A stretch of 64,000 bases of DNA, taken from Synechococcus sp. PROS-9-1 (lineage in GTDB: Bacteria > Cyanobacteriota > Cyanobacteriia > PCC-6307 > Cyanobiaceae). Under the pieces are notes generated by a model. That model saw only the letters and a list, made by a program, of their open reading frames with translations. It made no database searches and had not been told where the DNA came from. The translations under genes were made by a program, and so were the position numbers. Shown in pieces: positions 55,639-63,691 of the stretch; the first letter of the stretch is position 1, and each line of letters opens with the position of its first letter. The DNA lies in assembly GCF_014279775.1 (NCBI RefSeq), contig NZ_CP047961.1, positions 1,488,001 through 1,552,000 on the forward strand. Reading direction: 5' to 3'.

Positions 55639-57918
55639 TCAGAGCTGCAGGGGGTCTGGATCAACAGCCAGTGCCACACCACTGGGCAAGCCATCCCACA
55701 GCGTGCTGCCTGGTGGCAAAGGCAAAGCCGAAGCTTGTGGACCATGCATCAATAGCTGCCAGCGACTGCGACCAGCAACCCGTGCCACCGGAGCTGGAGC
55801 TGGGCCAATGAGCTGCCAACCGGCGTCGATGCAACCGGGGCGAAGTTGTTCGGCCAACACAGCAGCAGCTGTTGCCGTTGTGGATGCGGACGTCCCAGAC
55901 AGCCGCAACACACAAGCCCTGGCATAGGGCACCAATCCAGCTTCGCGGCGCTCCCGAGCTTCCTCCTCCAGAAAACGCTCATAACGACCATCCACTAAGT
56001 GCAAGATCACCGGATGATCAGGGCTATAGGTCTGAACAAGAACTTGCCCGGGACGCTCCCCACGACCAGCCCTGCCTGCGAGTTGCAACAACAACTGAAG
56101 TGCCTGCTCCCCAGCACGGAGATCGGGACGATGCAATAGGCCATCAGCGGCCAACACGGCGGCAAGCGTGACGCGCGGCAGGTCCATCCCCTTTGCCAGC
56201 ATTTGGGTTCCAACCAAGACATCCGCTTCACCAGCTGCAAATTGATCCAACAAACGCCGATGTCCGTCGCGTCCACCGGTGGTGTCGCGATCAAAGCGCA
56301 ACAATCGCAGTCCCTCCAACTCAGACTCCAGCTGTTCCAAAACCCTTTGAGTACCAGCACCGAAGGGCTTAAAAGCCGACGAACCACAGTGCCCGCAGTT
56401 CGTCGCAACTGGGTCCCGATAATCACACCAGTGGCAACGCAGCCATTGTTGACCGGTGCTTTTCCCATGGACGGTGAGGGCCACATCGCAGTGCGGACAC
56501 TGCATGACCTCGCCACAGCTTCGGCAGCTCAAAAACGTGCTGTATCCGCGGCGAGGCACCAACACAACCGCCTGTTCGCCTTGTTCAGGAAGTTTCGACA
56601 ACCGATCCATGAGCGCCCTGCTGATCAAGCGCCGATGGCCATCGGCGAGTTCATGGCGCATGTCGATGATCTGAACCGGCGGCAAAGGTTGAGCAGAGAT
56701 GCGCGTTTGAAGCCGAGCTAAGGCCAAAGGCCCTTCTGGGGCTAGCTGAATCCAGGTTTCGAGGGAGGGTGTTGCACTTCCGAGCAACACACGACCTCCC
56801 TCCCGTTGCACTCTTGCCATCGCAAGGTCACGGGCGTGATAGCAGGGCATTGGTGACTCCTGCTTGTAGGAGCTGTCGTGCTCCTCGTCCAACACGATCA
56901 AACCCAAGGGGCTGAGCGGCAGAAAAATGGAAGAACGGGTGCCAACGATCACGAGAGGCCCCTCTGCCTCCAGGCTGTTGCGCCAGGTGCGGACCCGTTC
57001 CCGTTCTGTGCAACCACTGTGATACTCGAGCACTCGAGCACCAAATCGACGCCGACAGCGATCCACCAGCTGGGGAATGAGACCAATTTCAGGAGTCAGC
57101 AACAAAACATGCCGGCCTGCTGCCAACTCTTCAGCAGCAAGCTGGAGGTAGACCTCGGTCTTGCCAGAACCGGTGATCCCCCAAAGCAGCACACCCCCAC
57201 CATCGGGCTGCTCGTTAAAGGTATTGATCGCAACCTGCTGCTCATCGGTGAGGGTTCTCGGAGCTTCGGTCGCCGGAACCAAGTCCAGCGACAGGGGGCT
57301 TGGTTCCGGATCAGTGGCGAGACGCAACTCACGAACAAGACGCTCTCGGCGCACCAGAGCTTGCAGGATTCCTGATTGAAAACCTGCAGCGACGAGGTCT
57401 CGTTGCCACGCTCCTCCCCCTAACTCCTGCAACTTGGCCACTAAGCAAGCCTGCCGTGCCGGCAAGTCAGCATCCAAACTGGCGATGCTGTCAGGCAAAG
57501 ACACCCACCAGAGCCTTCGTTCCTTCACGGTTGGAACCACGCGCTGTCCCAGCCAACCGGGGGGGAGAGCTGCTTTCAACATTCGAAACGGGCTGGTGTG
57601 GCAACGCTGCGCCATCTCCTCAAGCCACAATCTCCATTCATGTCCGACAGCAGCCGGTTGCAGGAGAGCTTCAACTGGCTGAAGCGGGCGATTTTCATCC
57701 GCAGGTTGTGTGCGGCAGGCCGTGACCAACCCTTGAATGCGACGACCGCGAAGAGACACCTGAACAAGGTCTCCTAAACGGACATTCAGCTGGTTGCGAT
57801 CGCAGTAGGTGAAGGTGCGCCCATCCCGACCAGCCTCAAGCCAAACATCGACCACCACTAGAACTGGCGGCGGCCGGACGGGATTTTTTGAAAAATCGGT
57901 TATAGGGGTTGCGCTCAT
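55639..57918 (-). CDS. priA: Primosomal replication factor N' (PriA helicase)
   Basis: A 3'-5' helicase that restarts stalled forks. Walker A ITGSGKTEVYLQLA (around 250), DEEH box VLDEEHDSSYKQE, zinc fingers SCRSCGEVMQCPHCDVAL and RCHWCDYRD ... NCGHCGS, motif VLVGTQMLAKGMDLPRVTL and QLAGRAGRGERPGQVLVQT. 759 residues, full length. The N-terminal DNA-binding domain begins VVDVWLEAGRDGRTFTY after a 23-residue lead. An A-rich tract precedes its ribosome site. The gap on its 5' side (320 bases) faces sigma factor sigA. Confidence 0.96.
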   Translation of the reverse strand: MSATPITDFSKNPVRPPPVLVVVDVWLEAGRDGRTFTYCDRNQLNVRLGDLVQVSLRGRRIQGLVTACRTQPADENRPLQPVEALLQPAAVGHEWRLWLEEMAQRCHTSPFRMLKAALPPGWLGQRVVPTVKERRLWWVSLPDSIASLDADLPARQACLVAKLQELGGGAWQRDLVAAGFQSGILQALVRRERLVRELRLATDPEPSPLSLDLVPATEAPRTLTDEQQVAINTFNEQPDGGGVLLWGITGSGKTEVYLQLAAEELAAGRHVLLLTPEIGLIPQLVDRCRRRFGARVLEYHSGCTERERVRTWRNSLEAEGPLVIVGTRSSIFLPLSPLGLIVLDEEHDSSYKQESPMPCYHARDLAMARVQREGGRVLLGSATPSLETWIQLAPEGPLALARLQTRISAQPLPPVQIIDMRHELADGHRRLISRALMDRLSKLPEQGEQAVVLVPRRGYSTFLSCRSCGEVMQCPHCDVALTVHGKSTGQQWLRCHWCDYRDPVATNCGHCGSSAFKPFGAGTQRVLEQLESELEGLRLLRFDRDTTGGRDGHRRLLDQFAAGEADVLVGTQMLAKGMDLPRVTLAAVLAADGLLHRPDLRAGEQALQLLLQLAGRAGRGERPGQVLVQTYSPDHPVILHLVDGRYERFLEEEARERREAGLVPYARACVLRLSGTSASTTATAAAVLAEQLRPGCIDAGWQLIGPAPAPVARVAGRSRWQLLMHGPQASALPLPPGSTLWDGLPSGVALAVDPDPLQL

Positions 57919-58238
57919 GACACCTTTTTTTTAAGATAAAAGGGTTGGACAGCTGAAAGGCTGTTGTTGGAACAAGCAGAGTTCCTTCCAAAGGGAAGAT
58001 CCGAAGTTCGAGCCATGGAATTCCATGAAGCCGACCGGTCTGAGAATGCCCTTGACACTTCTGCATCGGACCACTCCAGCTCTCTCAATTTTGCCTAACG
58101 CTCCGCGTTTTTCGTTGCGCACCGTTTCTATGACGGGAAGGTGACGCCACAAGAGCATCCGACCTCATCCGGCCGGTTGCACTTAACTGTTGATGACATT
58201 CGCTTCCTGTCCCGCTCTCTCCTTCGTTACTGACCGCC
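57919..58238. other. 320-base gap between priA and the sigma factor gene
   Basis: This gap separates the divergent starts of priA and the principal sigma factor and should hold both promoters. It has an 8-9 T run just upstream of priA. I find no RNA gene or hairpin of note. One plus-strand stop-to-stop frame of about 52 codons (57938-58099 region) could encode a peptide ending SDHSSSLNFA from a TTG or an internal ATG at 58017, but support is weak; a minus-strand frame here looks random. Confidence 0.5.
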
Positions 58239-59531
58239 ATGAGTCCTGCCGCGACCAAATTGGCACAGGCCAAAGCAACACAAGCTCCTTCGATCATGAT
58301 GCTGGCCGACGAAAAAGGTCTGCCAAAGCTGGCGAAGGCCAAAGCAAAGCCTGCCTCGAAAGCCAAGGCCAGCACCAAAACAAAAGCGACTAAAACCACC
58401 CCCAAAGCCAAAACCAGCAAAGCCAGCAGCAAGGCAAAAACCACTGCTACTGCCACTGCAGCCAACCTGGACGCATCAGCAGATCAACTACTTGCTTCTG
58501 CTGAGACAAATGCAAGCGCAGCAAAGGCCAAAGCGGACGCGAAAGCCAAAGTTTTGGCGAGCATCAAAGTAGGGCCTAAAGGCGTTTACACCGAAGACTC
58601 CATTCGGGTTTACCTTCAGGAGATCGGACGCATTCGCCTCCTGCGGCCGGACGAAGAGATTGAATTGGCTCGCAAAATTGCGGACCTCCTGCATCTCGAG
58701 GAACTCGCTGCGCAGTTTGAAAGCGATAACGGAAAACTTCCTGATACAAAGGAATGGGCAGCACTGGTTGAGATGCCAGTCATCCGCTTCCGCAGACGAC
58801 TGATGCTCGGCCGACGAGCCAAAGAAAAAATGGTGCAATCGAACTTGCGCCTGGTGGTCTCGATTGCCAAGAAATACATGAACCGAGGCCTGAGCTTTCA
58901 GGACCTCATTCAGGAAGGCAGCCTCGGCCTCATTCGTGCAGCAGAGAAATTCGATCACGAAAAAGGCTATAAGTTCTCGACCTATGCCACTTGGTGGATC
59001 CGTCAGGCCATCACCCGCGCCATCGCCGATCAGTCGCGAACCATCCGACTACCAGTGCACCTCTACGAGACCATTTCCAGGATCAAGAAAACCACCAAAG
59101 TCCTCAGCCAGGAATTTGGACGCAAACCAACAGAGGAAGAAATCGCTGAATCGATGGAAATGACCATCGAGAAATTGCGATTTATCGCCAAGAGTGCTCA
59201 ACTTCCAATTTCCCTCGAAACCCCCATCGGCAAGGAAGAGGATTCACGACTAGGCGACTTCATCGAAGCCGATATCGAAAATCCAGAGCAAGATGTTGCC
59301 AAAAATCTTCTTCGCGAAGACCTTGAGGGAGTTCTTGCCACTCTTAGCCCTCGCGAGAGGGATGTCCTGCGCCTTCGCTACGGCCTTGACGATGGACGCA
59401 TGAAGACATTGGAGGAGATTGGACAAATCTTTGATGTCACCCGTGAGCGGATTCGTCAAATCGAAGCCAAAGCTCTGCGAAAATTACGCCATCCCAACAG
59501 GAATGGCGTACTCAAGGAATACATCAAATAA
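58239..59531 (+). CDS. sigA: Principal RNA polymerase sigma factor (SigA/RpoD type)
   Basis: Group 1 sigma70. Region 1.2 ([17 protein letters not shown], about 115-131), region 2 ([17 protein letters not shown], then [20 protein letters not shown], 2.3-2.4), region 3 ([15 protein letters not shown]), and region 4 ([15 protein letters not shown], then [20 protein letters not shown]). The first 105 residues are unlike E. coli region 1.1: a low-complexity Lys/Ala/Thr/Ser stretch ([20 protein letters not shown]). 430 residues. Alone on its strand, with a strong terminator 31 bases after the stop. Confidence 0.96.
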   Translation: MSPAATKLAQAKATQAPSIMMLADEKGLPKLAKAKAKPASKAKASTKTKATKTTPKAKTSKASSKAKTTATATAANLDASADQLLASAETNASAAKAKADAKAKVLASIKVGPKGVYTEDSIRVYLQEIGRIRLLRPDEEIELARKIADLLHLEELAAQFESDNGKLPDTKEWAALVEMPVIRFRRRLMLGRRAKEKMVQSNLRLVVSIAKKYMNRGLSFQDLIQEGSLGLIRAAEKFDHEKGYKFSTYATWWIRQAITRAIADQSRTIRLPVHLYETISRIKKTTKVLSQEFGRKPTEEEIAESMEMTIEKLRFIAKSAQLPISLETPIGKEEDSRLGDFIEADIENPEQDVAKNLLREDLEGVLATLSPRERDVLRLRYGLDDGRMKTLEEIGQIFDVTRERIRQIEAKALRKLRHPNRNGVLKEYIK

Positions 59532-59562
59532 CAAGCCAAGCTTGAGATACTTGGTTCTCCCA

Positions 59563-59587
59563 CCCCCTTTCAAAATAGGGGGTTTTT
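59563..59587 (+). terminator. Rho-independent terminator after sigA
   Basis: Stem CCCCCT (59563-59568) pairs with AGGGGG (59577-59582) around a TTCAAAAT loop and is followed by TTTTT (59583-59587). It lies 31 bases after the sigma factor stop codon. A classic intrinsic terminator. Confidence 0.92.
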
Positions 59588-60090
59588 AATGACCCATTAA
59601 TGATAGACCTATCGCCTACAAAGCGAATGATCATCAATACGCTTGAGTAGAACCTTGCAAGTAAAAACTATTTTTATATTCCACTCCTGCCCCGCCTTTA
59701 ATCCCTCCGATTCATAGAGAGCATCAGTCCATTCCCTAACAAAGCGGCTGGGGCACACATCGAGTGTCTAATCCTGAGCCCGAGCAGGCATACCTAGCAG
59801 TCGCAGCAATAAAAGGCATAACAAAAAGGCGTTGTGTACGTTGCTAAAAATGCCTGAGTGATTTGACCACAACAATACAAAGCAGAAAGAACCAGCAAAT
59901 TTACGCTTCGACACTACAGTGAAGTTCTCAACAGCTCACTCAAACCCATCCCCAACAAACATTCCCCCAAGCATGGCAAGACAGACAGAATGCTTTGTCA
60001 GCACAACATGAACTCAATTAGGTACTCACACTTACATCAATTCCTCCCACTGAGCGAATAGCGAATAAAACACTATCTATCAACAAGAAA
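59588..60090. other. 503-base AT-rich gap
   Basis: No gene of useful length on either strand. The base composition drops compared with neighbours, and stops are frequent. One 26-codon plus-strand frame (GTG start near 59761) reads like PEPEQAYLAVAAIKGITKRR; its AYLAVAAIKG resembles the start of some IS3-type OrfA proteins but is too short to call. Direct repeats and hairpins were not obvious. It could hold regulatory RNA or the debris of a lost gene. Confidence 0.45.
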
Positions 60091-60447
60091 ATGGTCAACA
60101 AGAATACAAACACATCTAGAGATTTCCTGGAGGCCCTGGAATCTCTCAAACAAGCAAGACTTGTCACCCATACATTCATGATGCATGACAATCAATTTAA
60201 GGGGCTAACTGAATCTGAGCAAAATAGCTTGCAAAATAGCATCACACCCTTTTTTAATACAATTTTCGAGATCGAAGACAGAGTCTTATCCTGGTATCGC
60301 GAATTTCATCCAGACCTCTCAGATGACGATGACTTAATTGAATCGATCGGAAAAGAGCATGATTACGAAACACTACTTTCTGAGAAAGGAAAAATAGACT
60401 TAGAACAACTCTTCAAAGAAGACACTGGATCAATCAGCCAAGGATAA
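60091..60447 (+). CDS. Hypothetical protein, AT-rich, 118 residues
   Basis: Unrecognised. A soluble, mostly helical and acidic protein (pattern FLEALESLKQARLVTHTFMM, then DRVLSWYREFHPDLSDDDDL). No signal peptide, membrane helix or cysteine. Codon use is clearly AT-richer than the flanking core genes (many AAA, ATA, AAT codons), a sign of an acquired or lineage-specific gene. It has its own spacing on both sides and stands between sigA and the conserved gene at 60514. Confidence 0.5.
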   Translation: MVNKNTNTSRDFLEALESLKQARLVTHTFMMHDNQFKGLTESEQNSLQNSITPFFNTIFEIEDRVLSWYREFHPDLSDDDDLIESIGKEHDYETLLSEKGKIDLEQLFKEDTGSISQG

Positions 60448-60513
60448 GAGAAAGAAAGCCTCGATTCAAGATTTAAAATTCAATACTCATCCTAATATTT
60501 AAAAAGTGTCAAC

Positions 60514-60969
60514 CTACACTTCATCCTCAATGCATTCAGTAAATTCCTGAAAAGCTCGCTTCAGACGTTCAACTGGTGTCTCTGAAGGCGGACACTCCTG
60601 GGAAGTATTGCGTGTATAGACCTGAAGAAGCCGAGGATCAGGATCAAGAATGGATGCCACGGCAGCTTTGTAAACCACAATATTTTTTTGAGACGTCAAG
60701 CCCTCTAAATAAGGCTGCAATTGCCAAGGCTGATCCGAGCTGGCTTGGATCACACTGAGCGGACGAATCAATTGGTATGCCCGTTCGCCATCTGGATCGG
60801 TTGTGTTCCTAAGCCGCGCCATCAAGACACCGCCACTGCTTAACAGGATCAATTTGATCGTGCCCTCATTTAAGAGTGGCAAAAAAGGGAGGACCTCCTT
60901 GGAGGACGTTGCCTGATCCAGAGCAGGCAGACCGTCTTTACGAACTCCGTTAACGACAGGCCCTGGCAT
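60514..60969 (-). CDS. Conserved hypothetical protein upstream of hemC, 151 residues
   Basis: No domain name. A soluble protein with a beta-rich core (KLILLSSGGVLMARLRN, then RAYQLIRPLSVIQ) and an acidic helical end (RAFQEFTECIEDEV). Its setting between sigA and hemC, with an opposite direction to hemC and 164 bases between the starts, is as I recall from other picocyanobacteria, so I treat it as a real conserved gene. No predicted membrane segments. Confidence 0.6.
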   Translation of the reverse strand: MPGPVVNGVRKDGLPALDQATSSKEVLPFLPLLNEGTIKLILLSSGGVLMARLRNTTDPDGERAYQLIRPLSVIQASSDQPWQLQPYLEGLTSQKNIVVYKAAVASILDPDPRLLQVYTRNTSQECPPSETPVERLKRAFQEFTECIEDEV

Positions 60970-61133
60970 GACATTGACTCAACTGTGTTGAATCGTAAAG
61001 CTGAGCGCCGGTCAAGGCGACTTAAAGCCAGGCCTCCAAGTCACAAGGAAGCAACCCATGCCAATTTTCATAGGCATACACGTGACAGCGGGGGGCACGT
61101 CTGCGTAATCTTGCGGACTGAAGTCTCTCAAAC

Positions 61134-62084
61134 ATGGCCCTCGAGCATCTGCGCATCGCCTCACGCCGCAGCCAGCTGGCCATGGTTCAGACCAATTGGG
61201 TCAAAGCAGAATTAGAAAAAGCCCACCCCGGCCTTGCCATCTCTGTTGAGGCAATGGCAACCCAAGGCGACAAAATCCTTGACGTTGCCCTAGCGAAGAT
61301 CGGAGACAAAGGCTTATTCACCAAAGAGCTGGAAGCTCAAATGCTTGTGGGCCGTGCCGAGATCGCCGTTCACTCCCTGAAAGACCTCCCCACGAATCTT
61401 CCCGAGGGGCTGATGCTGGGTTGCATCAGCGAACGGGAAGACCCCGCGGATGCCCTGGTGGTGAACAGCAAAAATGCTGAGTACACACTTGAGACCCTGC
61501 CGGAGGGTTCCATTGTTGGAACCAGCTCTCTACGCCGCCTCGCCCAACTGCGCTATCACTACCCCCATCTTCAGTTCAAAGACGTCCGCGGAAACGTCAT
61601 CACACGGCTTGAGAAGCTGGACTCAGGCAATTACGACTGTTTAATCCTGGCCGCAGCTGGGCTCAGTCGACTCGGCTTCGGCGATCGAATTCACCAGAGC
61701 ATCCCCGGGAACATCTCTCTTCATGCGGTGGGACAAGGAGCTCTAGGGATTGAATGCGTATGCGATCGCCCCGAAGTGATGGAGCTGATTCAAGTGCTAA
61801 ACCACGCACCAACCTCAGCCCGCTGCCTAGCAGAACGAGCATTCCTGAGAGTGCTGGAGGGCGGTTGCCAAGTGCCCATCGGCGTCAACAGCCAAATTCA
61901 GGGCGACACCATCCAGCTCACGGGAATGGTGGCCAGCCTTGATGGCAAACGGCTCATCCGTGACGAGCAGGCTGGCCCCCTAGCCGACCCTGAAGCGGTG
62001 GGACGAGACCTCGCCCACAAGCTCAAGGATCAAGGAGCCGGTGAAATCCTTCAGGAGATCTTTGAACAGGAGCGAGGCCAGTAA
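61134..62084 (+). CDS. hemC: Porphobilinogen deaminase (hydroxymethylbilane synthase)
   Basis: HemC condenses four porphobilinogens to hydroxymethylbilane, feeding haem, chlorophyll and corrinoids. Motifs: [18 protein letters not shown] at the start, [15 protein letters not shown] with the catalytic region, [25 protein letters not shown], and the cofactor-binding cysteine in [10 protein letters not shown]. 316 residues, normal. It meets the convergent L,D-transpeptidase with 9 bases between them. Confidence 0.97.
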   Translation: MALEHLRIASRRSQLAMVQTNWVKAELEKAHPGLAISVEAMATQGDKILDVALAKIGDKGLFTKELEAQMLVGRAEIAVHSLKDLPTNLPEGLMLGCISEREDPADALVVNSKNAEYTLETLPEGSIVGTSSLRRLAQLRYHYPHLQFKDVRGNVITRLEKLDSGNYDCLILAAAGLSRLGFGDRIHQSIPGNISLHAVGQGALGIECVCDRPEVMELIQVLNHAPTSARCLAERAFLRVLEGGCQVPIGVNSQIQGDTIQLTGMVASLDGKRLIRDEQAGPLADPEAVGRDLAHKLKDQGAGEILQEIFEQERGQ

Positions 62085-62093
62085 TCGCTGGGT

Positions 62094-62621
62094 TCAACGC
62101 ATAATTTCCACTGCCATCCCCACTTCCACGTGGTCATACAGCTGCTGAACATGCGCATTCAACATGCGCACACAGCCGTTGGAGACGGCCGCTCTGGTTT
62201 TCACCCAATGAGGCCAGGGAGTGCCATGAATGCCGAATTGATTGGGTCCACTTCGCAAGAACCCAATCCAGCGATGCCCCAACGGGCTTTGAGGACCACG
62301 TTTGGGATGCAGCTTCCCTGACTTAGTGCTCTGGTACTGAGGGTTCATCATCATGTTCTCGACCTTGAACACCCCAGAAGGTGAAGGGGTCGCGGGATCA
62401 CCAATCGCTACAGGCCATGGGCCAAGGGTCTGGCCCTGTCGCACAACACTGATTTGCCTGCGGCCCAGATTCAACACAACACGCCCCTGTTCTGGCGGAC
62501 GAACAGCCATCGTCACTTGGATGGACTCTGATCGAGACAGCGCGGGAGCCGCCACGAGAAGAGAGGAGGCGAGCAACGCAACTGGAAGAGCAGGAACGCA
62601 AGCAGTGCATTTGAGACCCAT
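62094..62621 (-). CDS. L,D-transpeptidase (YkuD domain), exported
   Basis: Catalyses 3-3 crosslinks in peptidoglycan or attaches proteins to it. From the ATG at 62621 it starts with a signal peptide (LPVALLASSLLVAAPALS), then the YkuD domain. The active-site block is FGIHGTPWPHW ... AVSNGCVRM with the nucleophilic cysteine and upstream histidine. The open frame to 62681 adds a positively charged lead and an earlier ATG; the shorter start gives a cleaner signal peptide. Small (175 residues), as is common for single-domain members. Confidence 0.9.
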   Translation of the reverse strand: MGLKCTACVPALPVALLASSLLVAAPALSRSESIQVTMAVRPPEQGRVVLNLGRRQISVVRQGQTLGPWPVAIGDPATPSPSGVFKVENMMMNPQYQSTKSGKLHPKRGPQSPLGHRWIGFLRSGPNQFGIHGTPWPHWVKTRAAVSNGCVRMLNAHVQQLYDHVEVGMAVEIMR

Positions 62622-62748
62622 TGGTGGACAACCAAGACTCACTGGTCTCAACGTATGCACTGCGCGACAAAAAAACCGCACACTGCGATGAGTGAAACCT
62701 TAAGGATTCAAGAAATGTGCGCCCAAGCTCCAACCCATCAAGACTGGA

Positions 62749-63607
62749 ATGAAGAACCAACCATCCTGGCCTGAAGAGGACGCAAAGCTGTTCTTACAAG
62801 CCATGCACAAAGTGGGCTCCATGGGAGGCATTGCAGAGATTGAGCCCATCACTTTGGAAATGATGGAGCCATCTAAAGGGCATCGAGCCTGCAGATTTAT
62901 CAGAAAAAACATCCGATAAAAAGAAACGCGAGCAACTCCTTCAAATCCTCATTCTTCTTTCTTATGTTGACATGAAGGTTGAGATGAAGGTTGAGATGAA
63001 GGTTGAGATGAAGGTTGAGATGAAGGTTGAGATGAAGGTTGAGATGAAGGTTGAGATGAAGGTTGACCCGAGGAGGGTAGCTGTTGTCGATAACTTTGCA
63101 GAGCAGCTAGAGATTCATCCCAATACAATCAAAGGCCTGCATCGAGTTCGAGACAATCACATAAAGTGACTTCTAATCGATTATGGACGCAGGAGTCTAG
63201 GCGAGTTTCTAGGCCTCGACTCAGCGCCGAAAGTGATTAAAGGTGTGATCACAATGTTCCATCAATCCATCGGAGATTGGGCTGTTTACGAGCGCTACCA
63301 GCAATGAGAGGCCTATCCAGAAGGCAGCCTGGGGCACACTGTTCATTGGTACCGGGATAGGAATTGGGCACTACCTGGAGATAAAAAAAGCACGTCTGAA
63401 TTGCTCTTAAATCACGATTGCTTCCACATCCTCGGTGGATTTATTACAGACGACCAAGGCGAAATCAATGTAGCGGCATTTAAGGCCGGGCTTTTTGATG
63501 ATAGTTTTGGCTTTGAATCTCTTCTCGGAGTTGTCCGCGACTTTCACTTAGGGAGAGCTTTCAGTACTGTTGGAGATATCATTCTACCCTCCTTGATCCT
63601 CTTTTAA
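62749..63607 (+). pseudogene. Decayed gene for a TerB-like/Coq4-like fusion protein
   Basis: Three broken pieces read as one protein. Piece 1 (62749-62919, 56 codons) has DAKLFLQAMHKVGSMGGIAE and IEPITLEMMEPSKG. A one-base shift near 62875-62882 moves into the frame that reads IEPADLSEKTSDKKKREQ, LLQILILLSYVD, eight tetrapeptide repeats, then DPRRVAVVDNFAEQLEIHPN: this looks like a TerB-type helical domain with the ADGKVDP-like loop. A TGA at 63167 and a second at 63305, same frame, interrupt; the rest reads YPEGSLGHTVHWYRD, HDCFHILGGFITDDQGEIN (HDxxH and E of Coq4) and ends at 63607. Coq4 family members in cyanobacteria cannot make ubiquinone, so the intact role is unknown. Family calls are from pattern. 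Confidence 0.68.
62972..63067 (+). repeat. 12-bp tandem repeat, eight units
   Basis: Eight head-to-tail copies of ATGAAGGTTGAG; the last copy ends GAC. All units are otherwise identical. In the reading frame of the decayed gene each unit codes Met-Lys-Val-Glu/Asp, so expansion keeps frame. The flanking codons (GTTGAC before, CCGAGG after) suggest one original unit, VDMKVDP. It is likely to vary in copy number. Confidence 0.93.
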
Positions 63608-63636
63608 TTAAGCCCTAAATCAACTTCTAAGCAATA

Positions 63637-63661
63637 AAAAGCGGGGTATCACCCCGCTTTT
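63637..63661. terminator. Bidirectional intrinsic terminator
   Basis: AAAAGCGGGGT (63637-63647) pairs with ACCCCGCTTTT (63651-63661) around an ATC loop. T-rich on both strands, so it can stop transcription from the decayed gene on the left and from the pyrophosphatase on the right. Confidence 0.9.
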
Positions 63662-63691
63662 GCCTAATTATTCAAGGAGAACATAAGGACA

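Noticed and set aside
57931-58158. A 75-codon minus-strand frame in the gap before sigA
   Set aside because: No coding pattern or ribosome site; overlaps the probable promoters of priA and sigA.
60985-61215. A 76-codon frame in the hemC leader
   Set aside because: It runs into hemC in another frame, has random composition and no ribosome site.
62700-62912. A 70-codon minus-strand frame rich in Cys, Met and Ser
   Set aside because: It overlaps the plus-strand frame that fits the N-terminus of the TerB-Coq4 remnant, which is the better explanation.
62972-63169. A stand-alone 65-residue MKVE-repeat protein
   Set aside because: The frame is part of a larger decayed gene: it is open upstream and continues after the TGA with family-like sequence.
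63401-63607. A separate 68-residue protein starting MLLNHDCF
   Set aside because: The start would be a TTG inside the Coq4-like motif region; it is the tail of the pseudogene.
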